In this document: positions 35,052 to 44,181 of the stretch, piece after piece
Layout of the letters: every line of letters begins with the position of its first letter
How positions within the stretch are numbered: the stretch's first letter is position 1
Assembly: GCF_010378095.1 (NCBI RefSeq)
Contig: NZ_WNJL01000023.1
Location: forward strand, 124,001 to 188,000
Length of the DNA stretch: 64,000 nucleotides
Direction of reading: 5' to 3'
DNA from: Acidithiobacillus ferrianus
Lineage (GTDB): Bacteria; Pseudomonadota; Gammaproteobacteria; Acidithiobacillales; Acidithiobacillaceae
Notes under the pieces: generated by a model
Database searches by the model: none
What the model was told of the DNA's origin: nothing
Seen by the model: the letters and a program-made list of their open reading frames with translations, nothing else
Translations under genes and position numbers: made by a program

Positions 35052-36001
35052 TAAGAACTTATCCGTAAATAATGTTGATATCGAGCGGCACTTTTCTAAA
35101 CGCAATGATGGCGGCGGCCAGATGATTGAGGGCCAGGAAACTTCGTTCGAGCTTCTCGTAGCGCACCAGCAGCTTGCGGAAGCGATTGAACCAACTGTGC
35201 GCGACCTCGACGATCCATCTCCTGGCGCGCTTGTGGGGGAGAAGTCGGATCTCGGTGACTTCTTGGCCGCGGCTTTTGACATGGGGAATATATCCGTGGG
35301 CTTCGATGGTCTGCAATGCCGAGGCACCGGTGTAACCTGCATCGGCACACAGGTGTTTGTGGCGGCGCTGAGGCGGTGTCGGCCGCTTGACCCTGATCGC
35401 ATCAAGCACCGCTTCCAGTTGCGAGACGTCATGCCGGTTGGCCCCGGTCACGATGAGCGACAACGGGACGCCACGCCCGTCGACCAGCAGGTGACGCTTG
35501 CTGCCATTTTTTTCCCCGATCCGTCGGGTTCGGACCCGTGGCTTCCTGCGCCAGCGGGGCTTTCATCATCGCCCCATCGACGCTCTGCCAGCGCCAGGCA
35601 ATGCCTTCCAGATCGTCGTATTCGGCCAAGCCCGCCTGCCACAGCGCCAGGAAGAATCCGCCGCGCTCCCACTCCAGAAACCGCTTGTGAACCGCGCTCG
35701 CGCTGCCGAAGCGTTCGCGCGGCAGGGCCTTCCACTGACATCCCGTGCGCAGTACATACACGATCGCTTCGAATACCAACCTCGAATCCTTCGGCTTGCG
35801 CCCGCCGCCGGGCTTGCGCACATACTCGCGCTGCACCGGCCGTGGCGCTCGCTGCGGAATCAGCGGAGCCACGCGTTTCCAGAACTCCTCGGAGACTTCC
35901 CATGCATCAACCCGTGCTTTCCCCATCTCGCCCTCCCGTCATGTCACGCGCGCTTGCGCACGGGAGTAAAGAATACATGATTATTTAAGGATAATCTCTT
36001 A
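35052..36001 (-). mobile_element. IS5-family element (IS427-like, two overlapping ORFs)
   Basis: Terminal inverted repeats TAAGAACTTATCCGTAAATA... (35052-35073) and its partner at 35980-36001 match at about 18 of 22 positions. The element is about 950 bp and has inserted next to the IS3 fragment. A short TNA-type target duplication is usual for this group but not clear here. Confidence 0.8.
35059..35926 (-). CDS. IS5-family transposase, two frames joined by shift at an A7 run
   Basis: The first frame (35429-35926, ATG with GGGAGGG upstream) encodes the N-terminal DUF4096-like half (FWKRVAPLIPQRAPRP, RTGCQWKALPRERFG) and the first catalytic Asp in SVDGAMMKAP. The second frame (to 35059) encodes the DDE core HLCADAGYTG and the late Glu region RRWIVEVAHSWFNRFRKL. 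They meet at GGGGAAAAAAATGG around 35505-35515. The second frame is +1 (or -2) relative to the first, a typical slippage site of IS427-like elements. Confidence 0.85.
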
Positions 36002-36074
36002 ACCTGGTTTCCGTTCCAATGAACCTCACAGGATTTAACCAGGTATTACAATCCATTTATACTGAAAGTTAAAA

Positions 36075-36884
36075 TTAGGTGATTCCAAGCAACTCCCTAA
36101 TTTGTGAAACCCTCGACCGGCTCACAGGAATCAAGGTGTTTCCGCTGTCGGCCATCATGAGACTGACCGACTCGTCCTCCCGAACCAACTCGACCGCATA
36201 TTGGAGACTCACAATGTGGCTCCTATGAACACGGAAATAGATGTTGGAATCCAGTCGACTTGCCAGATCGCTGAGAGAGAGATTGGAAAGATAATTATCA
36301 TCCGTGGTCACAACTGTCGTGTAGTGCCCTTCAGCATGGAAATGCACGACATCCTTTAGATCTATCAAAACTATCCGATCTCTGCGGTATATGGGAATCT
36401 TGAACAAACGACGGGGCGTCGTCATAGCCTCAGACCCGACACCTTCAGGAGGCGAAGTCGTCAAATCCGTAAGATCGTAAAAAATCATACACATGCCACT
36501 AACTCCTTTGGCGCCCACCATCTTCGAGACCCTGATCACCAGCACCCTGTCGGGGATACTGATCAACATCGTAACCGGCGGTGGGGATTTGACGGGACAG
36601 CCTACAGCATCATCAGACTGTAATAGCAAACGAAGTTTGTTCCGACTCTTGTCCGGGTGCATCTGCAACACATCAATCCCCAGAAGCTTATCCGAACTCA
36701 CGCCCAGTGATTGCTCCGCAGCCGGTCCTAGTATCTCCAACGCTACGTTATTCAACGCAACAATGTGATTGGATGTGTCAAGCCACACTATTCCCGGATC
36801 GCACTGTTCCAGCTTGTGTACGAACGTCTCATGTTGATGCGGCTCTGCCGCCTTCTTCATCGGAATGTCAATCTGTTTCTTCAC
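36075..36884 (-). CDS. rcoM: RcoM-like CO-sensing transcription regulator (heme PAS + LytTR)
   Basis: 269 residues. Residues 20-135 are a PAS domain (GIVWLDTSNHIVALNNVALE) and 175-265 a LytTR DNA-binding domain (FKIPIYRRDRIVLIDLKDVV, FRVHRSHIVSLQYAVEL). In RcoM the heme ligands are His74 with Met104 (ferrous) and Cys94 (ferric). Here H76, C96 and M106 have exactly the same spacing of 20 and 30 residues. GTG 36884 follows GGAGG by six bases and is preferred over the longer frame from 36914. RcoM activates CO oxidation genes in known hosts; none are in this window. Confidence 0.85.
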   Translation of the reverse strand: MKKQIDIPMKKAAEPHQHETFVHKLEQCDPGIVWLDTSNHIVALNNVALEILGPAAEQSLGVSSDKLLGIDVLQMHPDKSRNKLRLLLQSDDAVGCPVKSPPPVTMLISIPDRVLVIRVSKMVGAKGVSGMCMIFYDLTDLTTSPPEGVGSEAMTTPRRLFKIPIYRRDRIVLIDLKDVVHFHAEGHYTTVVTTDDNYLSNLSLSDLASRLDSNIYFRVHRSHIVSLQYAVELVREDESVSLMMADSGNTLIPVSRSRVSQIRELLGIT

Positions 36885-36989
36885 AAGTGCCTCCGTTTGA
36901 CTGAGTACGGTCAAAGATATTGATGGTTTTGGATACGCTGACGGTCACGTAGCGTGAGGGGCTGGGGGTAAACCCCCTCGAATGCGTAT

Positions 36990-37514
36990 TCCGCGCCATG
37001 CGGCCACTCAATCCATCGGCATTCGGCCACTGGTTCCACGATGATCCGGCCACCCTGTCCACGGCCATTCGGCCGGGGCAGGCGGAGCGTAGCGACGCGA
37101 GTAAAAGGACGTTACGCCGACTGGGCCGATGGGGTCAACCGCTGTCTCTTCCGCATGGATTCTCCGTTTATAGTCAGCCTGTAGGCGTTGTGGATCAGGC
37201 GATCGAGAATGGCGTCCGCCAAGGTGGGATCGCCAATGCTGTCATGCCAGTGATCGACAGGTAATTGACTGGTGACCAGGGTGGGACCGGTTTGGTAACG
37301 GTCATCCAGGATCTCCAGGAGGCCATGTCGGCTCCGATCAGTCAGGGTTTCCAGCCCCCAATCGTCCAGCACGAGCACATTGATCTTGGCCAGGCGTTGG
37401 AGGAGCTTGGGATAGCGACCGTCCGCATGGGCGATTTCGAGATCGGAGAGCAGCCTGGGCAGGCGCTGGTAGAGCACATGATAGCCATCCCGACAGATAC
37501 CGTCTTGAACCGGT
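36990..37514 (-). mobile_element. IS21-family remnant with repeated end motifs
   Basis: At 36990-37085 the word CGGCCAC recurs (ATGCGGCCACTCAATCC, TTCGGCCACTGGTTCC, TCCGGCCACCCTGTCC), the pattern of multiple terminal repeats in IS21 elements. Next to it is the C-terminal part of istB. The istA gene and the other end are missing; the remnant is cut at about 37514 by the IS110 element. Confidence 0.6.
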
Positions 37515-37530
37515 TTATGCAAGGGCATGA
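37112..37530 (-). pseudogene. istB: istB ATPase, 5'-truncated
   Basis: The remaining part of this IS21 helper ATPase runs from CRDGYHVLYQRLPRLL to the C-terminus, including Walker B INVLVLDDWGLE and VTSQLPVDHWH. The N-terminal third with the Walker A loop is gone. The frame upstream runs into IS110 sequence. Non-functional. Confidence 0.8.
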
Positions 37531-38486
37531 TTGGGATTGAATGGTTGCCCCGATTTGAGCACACCGAAGGCGATATGCAGCAGCCTGCGCATGGCAGCCA
37601 CAATGACCTGCATAGGGCATTTACCCCGTGCCAGCAACCGGTCGCAAAAGGCGGCGATCACTGGATTGTACCGTTTGGCTACTACGGCTGGCAGGTACAG
37701 CGCCTTGCGTAGAAGAACATTGCCTGCCTTGGCAATATGGCTTTTACCGGCCCACTGGCCCGACTCACGAATACGCGGGTTGAGTCCCGCATAGGCGACG
37801 ACCTGTTTAGCGGAATGAAAGCGCGTGAGCGGACTGAGGAAAGCCAGCAGCATGGCTGCGGTGGCCTCGCCGATGCCGGGAATACTCAGCAGGAGCGCCT
37901 TTTGGGATTTCAGGTCCGGGTGATGGTCCATATGATCCTGGATTTGTCTGCGGACGGTATCAATTTGCTGATGGATGGTGAGCAAAAGGGCTTCAATGGA
38001 CGCGCGAGCGGCAGGCTCTGCCATTTCGAGGCGATTGTTTTCCATGTTCTGCATACCCAGAAGATCATCCAGACGCTGTACCAAAGCCTGGAGGGTAACG
38101 ATTGCTTCTGTCGGCGGTACCCATGGGGCAGGTCTGTGCATCTGGCAATAGCGGGCAATGAGCCGGGCGTCCGCTTTGTCTGTTTTGGCCCGGGACAGCT
38201 CGGTTTTACCAAAGGCGTGAATCAAGGCAGGATTCATCACACTGATCAGTAACTGTTGTTGCGCCAGAAAGCGCGCCAGGCTTCGGCCATAGGCGCCAGT
38301 CGTTTCCATGCAGATGTGAGCCTTGAGGGCCTCCTGCTTCTCCAACCAATCCCGGAATTGCCGGAACCCCTCAGAATTATTGGGAAAGACCTTGCTGCGA
38401 TATTTACCATGGGGTTTCAGCAGGGCAACATCGAATTTAGCTTTGGCTACGTCAATACCAACACAGGAAACGGGATCCATCATCAT
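37515..38486 (-). CDS. IS110-family DEDD transposase
   Basis: 323 residues, different from the IS1111-type pair. D in VGIDVAKAKFD, E in HICMETTGAYG, D/D in KTDKADARLIA, then the C-terminal domain with LLLSIPGIGEATAAMLLAFL and YAGLNPRIRESG. AGGAGG six bases before three successive ATG codons marks the start. Intact. Confidence 0.93.
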   Translation of the reverse strand: MMMDPVSCVGIDVAKAKFDVALLKPHGKYRSKVFPNNSEGFRQFRDWLEKQEALKAHICMETTGAYGRSLARFLAQQQLLISVMNPALIHAFGKTELSRAKTDKADARLIARYCQMHRPAPWVPPTEAIVTLQALVQRLDDLLGMQNMENNRLEMAEPAARASIEALLLTIHQQIDTVRRQIQDHMDHHPDLKSQKALLLSIPGIGEATAAMLLAFLSPLTRFHSAKQVVAYAGLNPRIRESGQWAGKSHIAKAGNVLLRKALYLPAVVAKRYNPVIAAFCDRLLARGKCPMQVIVAAMRRLLHIAFGVLKSGQPFNPNHALA

Positions 38487-38653
38487 AAGCCTCCTTGCCT
38501 AGCATAATGGCGATCTACGGACCATGCCGGTTCATCCTTATCTGTGCAGGCTCATGCGCAATGCAGGCCTCGGATACCGTCCGAACTGGGTGGCAAAGTT
38601 GAGGCAAGTGATTAATCTGTCGGACAGGATCAATTCCTTGGCCTACTAACAAT
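38487..38653 (-). ncRNA. Putative bridge RNA region of the IS110-group element
   Basis: In IS110-group elements the bispecific bridge RNA is made from the left end, upstream of the transposase. This interval holds no ORF and is the only long non-coding part of the element. The RNA is inferred from family knowledge alone. Confidence 0.35.
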
Positions 38654-40645
38654 CTATCTTGCCTCGCTCCGGGGATCAGCCGAAGGGTACCAGTACATAC
38701 TGACTGGCTCCAAGACATAAGCCTGCTCGGTAAAGATTTTCTGGATCAGATCCTCGACACCTCGTTCATTAAAAACCGGCCAGGGCGGGGTTTGATCACG
38801 GAGAATGCGGCTGCGGATGGCTTCCGCCTGTTCGACTTTGCCCTGCAGTTCCAGCTTGCGGGCTTCCTTTTGCCAATCCTCCCGGGAAGAGGCTTTTACC
38901 TGCACGGCCTCGTCTGCACCGGCATGAATTTCCAGCAGCTCCAGGAGCGGATGATGATCCGACTCCACCAGCAGCACACTATCGACGGCGCGGGTGATGG
39001 CGACATAGAGGGCATTCACGAAGAATTTATAGACCTCCAGGGATTTGTCCCCCTTATCTTTGGCGCGTCGAAAGGTCAGCGCGTCGGCCCCGAGATCTGC
39101 CTTGCTGACGCCCTCACAGAGGGCGGTGAAAGGCGCGCGGTGATCCGACAGAAAGCGATAGAGGACGATATGGGGATATTCCAGTCCCTTGGCTTCCTGC
39201 ACAGAGAAGAGCAAGGGGGTGGAAAACACCGCCCGCGCTACGGCCTTCTCCTCTTCGCGCAGAACCAGCACAGCGAACTGGGTGGACTGGGAGATTTGCC
39301 GGTTCAGCGCTTGCAAAGATTGCGGTTCCGCGTCCAGTAAACGGACCTGACCCGCCTTGTCTCCGACCGGCTCCACCAGAAAATTACTCTCCCGGTCGAT
39401 GGAGCCGAAACGCTGCTGTTTGATTTCCAGCAGACGATTGGCCGTGCGAGTCACGTTGCGGCCATTGCGGAAGTTATGGGTGAGTACCTGTAGGTCCTGC
39501 CCACTGGTAATACGCGGGTCGGCCCAGAAGAGACTTTTGATTTGCGCCCAGGAGAAAAAATTGGGGTGGACGATCTGGTTGGCGTCGCCACCCAACACAA
39601 AAGCCCCCGGCGTGCGCAGCGCAGCAAGAATCAGGGACAGTTGCGTGGGGGTGAGATCCTGGACCTCATCAATCACGACGAAGTCATGGCGGGGGGACAC
39701 CAGGGGCTTCCAGGCCTGGGCCACGAGATTCAGATCGTACAGCCCTGCAGTGTTCAGCCAATCCTGATAGCGGGTGAACAGGTCATAGACCATGTCGCGC
39801 TGTTCCGGCGCGAAGATGGACTGACGGACCCCAAGTTGCCGGTAGGCGGCAACATCCATTATGCCTTCTGCACGCGCAGCGATCACACCACGGATTTCTT
39901 CAAACGCCTGGTGTGCCTCGATCCCTTTGTAATTCTGCCGCATGCGCGCGAACCAGCTAGCAAAATCGCGCCATTGCGCCTCGCGGCCTTCGGGGATGCG
40001 CCAAGTTTCGAGATATTCGCGGTAGGACAGAAAAGCGACTTCCTGATCCTCCCGCACGAAGTCGTGGGCATAAAAGAGTTCCTTGGCATGTTCGGCGAGA
40101 TAGGCCGAGTGGGTGATGTAGAGCACATCCCCGGCGATGGTCTTGAGTTTTTCCAGCAGGAGGGCGGTTTTACCGCTCCCGGCACCCCCCACCAGAATCA
40201 GCGGTGCGGGAGCGCTATACAGCGCCGCCTGGGTGTCGTCAAAGGACAGGGGCTTATCGAGGATATGAATACTGGTCCGGGTCTCCGGCAGATAGCGTAA
40301 GGGCGCGGCGTCTTTACGGGCCTCATCCAGATTGGCATCCTGGATTTTTTCGGAGATCACCTCGGCGCCCCGCAAAAAGCGGGATCCGGCATAGCTGTGA
40401 TGGCGGATGACCTCCAGCATGAGCAGTGCCATCTCATCATGATGACGCACCAGCGAGAACAGCAGGCGGTCGGCGTCGTTCAGCCGCGCCCGGTAAAGTT
40501 TGCCATAGGTGACGTGCTGCAGCTTTTTGACCTGTGCCGCGCGAAAGTCCCCCTGGGCCAGCGCTTCAGCCACCTTGGCGTAAGGTCGTTCCACGCCATG
40601 GGCACTAAATCCGGTGTAGGTGAGAATACGCAAGATGGGATTCAT
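38654..40645 (-). CDS. UvrD/Rep-like superfamily I helicase with N-terminal RelE-like domain, C-terminus probably truncated
   Basis: 663 residues. Residues about 15-95 (VAEALAQGDFRAAQVKKLQ, GKLYRARLNDADRLLFSLVR) look like a RelE/ParE fold. The helicase follows: Walker A GGAGSGKTALL (153-163), Walker B FVVIDEVQDLTPTQLSLIL, the ITRAVDSVLLV motif VI region. The last residues (YPSADPRSEAR) are encoded at the border of the IS110 element, so the original C-terminus has likely been replaced. Similar fusions of a toxin-like fold to UvrD helicases suggest a DNA repair or defence role; the true function is unknown. Confidence 0.75.
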   Translation of the reverse strand: MNPILRILTYTGFSAHGVERPYAKVAEALAQGDFRAAQVKKLQHVTYGKLYRARLNDADRLLFSLVRHHDEMALLMLEVIRHHSYAGSRFLRGAEVISEKIQDANLDEARKDAAPLRYLPETRTSIHILDKPLSFDDTQAALYSAPAPLILVGGAGSGKTALLLEKLKTIAGDVLYITHSAYLAEHAKELFYAHDFVREDQEVAFLSYREYLETWRIPEGREAQWRDFASWFARMRQNYKGIEAHQAFEEIRGVIAARAEGIMDVAAYRQLGVRQSIFAPEQRDMVYDLFTRYQDWLNTAGLYDLNLVAQAWKPLVSPRHDFVVIDEVQDLTPTQLSLILAALRTPGAFVLGGDANQIVHPNFFSWAQIKSLFWADPRITSGQDLQVLTHNFRNGRNVTRTANRLLEIKQQRFGSIDRESNFLVEPVGDKAGQVRLLDAEPQSLQALNRQISQSTQFAVLVLREEEKAVARAVFSTPLLFSVQEAKGLEYPHIVLYRFLSDHRAPFTALCEGVSKADLGADALTFRRAKDKGDKSLEVYKFFVNALYVAITRAVDSVLLVESDHHPLLELLEIHAGADEAVQVKASSREDWQKEARKLELQGKVEQAEAIRSRILRDQTPPWPVFNERGVEDLIQKIFTEQAYVLEPVSMYWYPSADPRSEAR

Positions 40646-40661
40646 GGCTTTCTCGCCGCTA

Positions 40662-40944
40662 TCACTGAGGCACGGGTGCGAATAGGCATAACGGGTCGTC
40701 TAATGAGGCCGTAAAGCCCAGCCGCTGATAAAACCGTGCGGCAGAATTGTGTTTGGCATCGACCATCACGGCATACCAACCCAGATGTCAGAAAGTTGTC
40801 GCGCAGTGCCACATAAGTTTTGCCGAAGCCCCGGTGGTGGTGCTGGTCCGCGTGGCGCTTCAGAAAATCATTCAGCACATCATTGCCGCAATCAAAGTGA
40901 TCACGGCCCTGCTGATGCTCCAGCAGGGCGATACGTACCGCCAT
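40662..40944 (-). pseudogene. tacT: TacT-like GNAT toxin, internal deletion
   Basis: The N-terminal part (MAVRIALLEHQQGRDHFDCG, DVLNDFLKRHADQHHHRGFG) belongs to GNAT toxins that acetylate aminoacyl-tRNA. The C-terminal part, GWYAVMVDAKHNSAARFYQRL..., is present in another frame down to 40662. The central acetyl-CoA-binding motif is absent, so an internal deletion with frameshift has destroyed the toxin. The antitoxin upstream is intact. Confidence 0.8.
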
Positions 40945-41205
40945 TCAGCGACGGGCCATCAAGGACTGCAGGGCAGCGTTGGGGGCGGGTGATTGTTCGC
41001 TGATGCGGATAAAAGCCTGAAAAACCGATTGGGAGAGCCGCAAGGTCTCATGCTCCGTCACCACCTTGCGCACCGCGTCATGAACATTCTGCAACATGAA
41101 ACTGGAGGCCGTCGTACCCATGAGCGCGGTCGCCCGCGCAATGAACGCCTTGATCTCAGTGATTGCCCGCAGATTGATGCGGGCGGTTTCCAGCGTGGTG
41201 GACAT
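40945..41205 (-). CDS. tacA: TacA-type (DUF1778) antitoxin
   Basis: 86 residues. TARINLRAITEIKAFIARAT is the ribbon-helix-helix region of DUF1778 antitoxins, with the C-terminal toxin-neutralising helix. Its stop directly precedes the toxin start. With the toxin broken it remains as a lone antitoxin, which could still neutralise a related toxin or repress its promoter. Confidence 0.85.
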   Translation of the reverse strand: MSTTLETARINLRAITEIKAFIARATALMGTTASSFMLQNVHDAVRKVVTEHETLRLSQSVFQAFIRISEQSPAPNAALQSLMARR

Positions 41206-41229
41206 GGCCGATCGGCTCCTATGTTCAGT

Positions 41230-41241
41230 AGCGATATCGCT
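41230..41241. promoter_or_regulatory. 12-base palindrome upstream of tacA, possible operator
   Basis: AGCGATATCGCT is a perfect palindrome 25 bases before the tacA ATG. RHH antitoxins bind such sites for autoregulation. Role inferred. Confidence 0.45.
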
Positions 41242-41818
41242 TTATCCTACATCGTATTGACGTGCGGGAAACAGCGTAAGTTCCTTGGCCGGGAAGCGGC
41301 CCATTATCCAGCGTCCTGGTTTATCCTTGGTCGTTTCAACAAGATCAGCGCCCGCTGGCTTACATTTTGCTCGACAAGGGTTCTCTCACCCCCTCCTGGA
41401 AACGTATCATGCAAGCAGCAATCAGCCATACCCAGCGTCCATAAATCCGGTGGAACAAAGACAAAATCATTGGTCAAAGACGACCTTTGAAGTTGCAAGA
41501 GGTCTGGTCCATCCTAATCGTGCCCACTCGGATGCCAAGGTATGCCGACGCTCATCCTCGGGCAGATGCTACAGGAGATCCGCCTCCGTGGTTGGCGAGG
41601 AGATTTCCGGTGTGGTCGACGTAATGCACTTCTCCCTATGAACATAGTGAAAAATTTATCCCGTCTTGCCCAAAGCGATCGGAGCAGTTCAACCCATGAC
41701 CATGGCAAAAAACAAAGCCAAGATACATATTGTCAAGGCGCACCGCTCAGAAAATCGGAAATGTGGGTCTGGCGGCGGTGTTTTGGCCTTGATCATATTT
41801 AATCCGGTGTTGGCATAT
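41242..41818. other. Non-coding interval between tacA and pyruvate kinase
   Basis: Several short open frames exist on both strands, but none has a recognisable domain, a clear ribosome site or a consistent composition. No RNA gene or complete IS is seen. It may contain decayed genes and the tacA promoter. Confidence 0.4.
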
Positions 41819-43642
41819 TCATGACCAATGCAAGGCGCGCATGAGGGCAAATTTTTTACGCTGATGGCCCTGCATGCGGGTCAGGATATCATCCAGGGTG
41901 TGCACGGCCTGGCCAATATACGGTCCTTTATTGAGCATCACGCACTCCGCCCGTTCATCCATGGCCGCATCGGTCAGTTCGGGACGTGAGATCATCCCCC
42001 TCTTGGCAAGGCTCTCCAAAACCTGGGTGGCCCAGACCACCGGCAGATGGGCGGCATCGGCAAGCCACAGGATTTCCTCCTGCACTTCAGTGAGCCGTTC
42101 TGGCCCCACCTCCATGGCGAGATCGCCGCGAGCCACCATGACGCCCAATGGTTGGCGACCGATGGCGGCGAGGAGGATTTCCGGTAGACGATGGAAGGCC
42201 TGGGCGGTTTCAATCTTGGCGATAATGCCGAGGTGCGTGGCCTGACGTTGACTGAGGGCATCACGCAGTGCGCGCATGTGCGCGGCGCTTTCCACAAAAG
42301 AAAAGCCGATCATGTCTACCAACGGAACGATCACGTCCAAATCCGCGCGGTCCTTGTCGCTCAAAGGGGGGAGGTCTAGGGGTAGTCCCGGGAAATTCAA
42401 GCCCCGGTCGGGGAAGAGGCGGTCCCCGCCGGGTTTGGCAACCGTGATCTGGAGCAGAGCGCCATCGGGAGACTGGGAAACCACTTCCGCACCGAACTTA
42501 CCGTCATCCATCCATACCTTCTGGCCCAGCGGTAGGCGTTCCACCAGGGAGGGGATCGTACAGGAAATACGGGCGGGCTGATGGTGATCCGGCTCTGCGG
42601 CCGCGCCGGGCAAGGCATCCCGGGTCAGCAAGAGGTGATCCCCTACGGCGAGCAGGATGGCGGTAGGTGTTTCGGGAATACCGGCGATGTGTCCATGACG
42701 GCGGCGGTGCTGGTCACTTTGCCACGGGGTCCCGTTCATGAGATAGACGCTTTGCGGGCAACTCAGGGTTACCCCCGCATCGGTCACGGATTCCACCTCC
42801 AGGCGGCGCTCTTTGCCTCGCGCATCCATGCAGCGCAATACTTCCCCGACTTCCGGAGGACGGTTGGTCTCGAGCGGCAGGAGTTGGCAATCCACCGGGG
42901 GCAACGGGCTTTGTGCATTCCCTTTCCACGCCGCCCGACAATGTGCTGGAAGAACCACTCGCCCCCGATGGTCCCGCATGGGCCGCAGGTGCAGGACGCC
43001 TTCCTCCGTGGCCAAAGGGCCGGTGCGAATCTTGTGGCCGGCCAGATCGGCGAGGATCTTGCATGGTCGCTCCGTCTCCTGCCGCGCAACGCGCAGCGTG
43101 CGCGCCATTGCCGCCCATTCCACCGGGCTATCATGGGCGCAATTGATCCGGGCGATGTCCATGCCCGAAGTCAGCAGTTCTTTCATGAAGGCAAGATCGG
43201 TGGCCCGCTCGCCGGGCAAGGTCACCATGATACGGGTATTCCGCTTGCCGGGGGCTGGTCCCAGGAGTATCTCGGTATTGCTCCGGAGCGTGGACGCGTC
43301 CTCGTCATCGCGGGTTGTCGAGGCATCTGAAGCGCGCCCCCGGGCTTTCCCGGTGGCTGCCCGGAGCACCGCGATGATGCGCTCTATGCTGTCCAAGACA
43401 TGACTTTCACACCGCCCCAGTGAAGACAGGCCTTCCCGGGCCAATGCCTCCTGGAGGGGTCGAATATCGACACTGCGCAGGACCAGGTAATGGACCACGT
43501 TGCGCACTCCGGGATGCAAGCGCAAACCGGGGTCCTGATGATCCAGGGCGGCGAGGCGCTTTTCGCTTTCGTCCAAGACGCGGTCGCGGAGGGCGAGTAA
43601 GGAATCCAGCAAGTCGTTCCATAGCGCGGCGCGTGTTGGCAT
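41819..43642 (-). CDS. pyk: Pyruvate kinase, long form
   Basis: 607 residues from ATG 43642 (GGAGG four bases before). It converts phosphoenolpyruvate and ADP to pyruvate and ATP. The first 150 residues are a helical extension not found in standard kinases. The barrel begins at RIMVTLPGERATDLAFMKEL with MDIARINCAHD, and includes IIAKIETAQA, MVARGDLAMEVG and WATQVLESLAKRGMISRPE. A large insertion around residues 240-400 carries the B-domain-like part. The usual C-terminal regulatory domain is missing. It may be regulated differently from classical forms. Confidence 0.85.
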   Translation of the reverse strand: MPTRAALWNDLLDSLLALRDRVLDESEKRLAALDHQDPGLRLHPGVRNVVHYLVLRSVDIRPLQEALAREGLSSLGRCESHVLDSIERIIAVLRAATGKARGRASDASTTRDDEDASTLRSNTEILLGPAPGKRNTRIMVTLPGERATDLAFMKELLTSGMDIARINCAHDSPVEWAAMARTLRVARQETERPCKILADLAGHKIRTGPLATEEGVLHLRPMRDHRGRVVLPAHCRAAWKGNAQSPLPPVDCQLLPLETNRPPEVGEVLRCMDARGKERRLEVESVTDAGVTLSCPQSVYLMNGTPWQSDQHRRRHGHIAGIPETPTAILLAVGDHLLLTRDALPGAAAEPDHHQPARISCTIPSLVERLPLGQKVWMDDGKFGAEVVSQSPDGALLQITVAKPGGDRLFPDRGLNFPGLPLDLPPLSDKDRADLDVIVPLVDMIGFSFVESAAHMRALRDALSQRQATHLGIIAKIETAQAFHRLPEILLAAIGRQPLGVMVARGDLAMEVGPERLTEVQEEILWLADAAHLPVVWATQVLESLAKRGMISRPELTDAAMDERAECVMLNKGPYIGQAVHTLDDILTRMQGHQRKKFALMRALHWS

Positions 43643-43794
43643 AAATCCTCCGTGGCACGGAAGTATAAAGTATAAACGCGCTAGCCCAGCAATAGGCCGA
43701 TACATGTTTCAACGACCGCAACCGTATCTTACGACTCCTAAGGTGGCTCTGTATAACCCCATTTGTCAGGATGGGTAGGTGGGCTGGGGACAGG

Positions 43795-43965
43795 AAGCGG
43801 GCATGTCTGGGCAGATGATGTTTTGCGGAGGAACCGGGGTTGTCACGAATGCGCAAGGAGAAGAAGCGGGAAAGTTTTCTGCGAGAGATGGACCGGGTGG
43901 TTCCCTGGAAGCGTCTGGTGGACGTGATCGCACCCTGTTACCCCTTCCTGCCGCGATGGTCCGCG
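43795..43965 (+). pseudogene. N-terminal fragment of an IS5-family transposase
   Basis: SRMRKEKKRESFLREMDRVV followed by PWKRLVDVIAPCYP is the N-terminus of IS5-type transposases (FLxEMDxVVPWKxL). The beginning is frameshifted near 43840, and nothing after CYP matches. A decayed remnant between pyruvate kinase and the microcin locus. Confidence 0.65.
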
Positions 43966-44181
43966 CATCGCCCGGATTTTTGCCGTCCAGCAGCAGGAGC
44001 AACGCCTGCAAGGGGGGATTACCCCGTGGAAATAACGTACTGACCCAGGCTCACATTGTCATGTTTCCATCACCTGAGATTCATAAAAGTGCAATATTAC
44101 CCTGATATAGTCCTCTGCGGTAGAGGGATTGTAAGCAGCCTGCCGACAATGACTGACCATAACAGAAAGGAAGGAACCGCA

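Larger units (their letters stand above)
37515..38655 (-). mobile_element. IS110-group element inserted between istB remnant and helicase gene
   Basis: One transposase gene plus about 165 non-coding bases on its 5' side and almost none on the 3' side, the layout of IS110 proper. Both neighbours, the istB remnant and the helicase gene, end at its borders. Exact ends are estimated. Confidence 0.65.

Noticed and set aside
41304..41708. Two minus-strand ORFs of 64 codons each
   Set aside because: No recognised domain, no ribosome site, poor composition; treated as non-coding.
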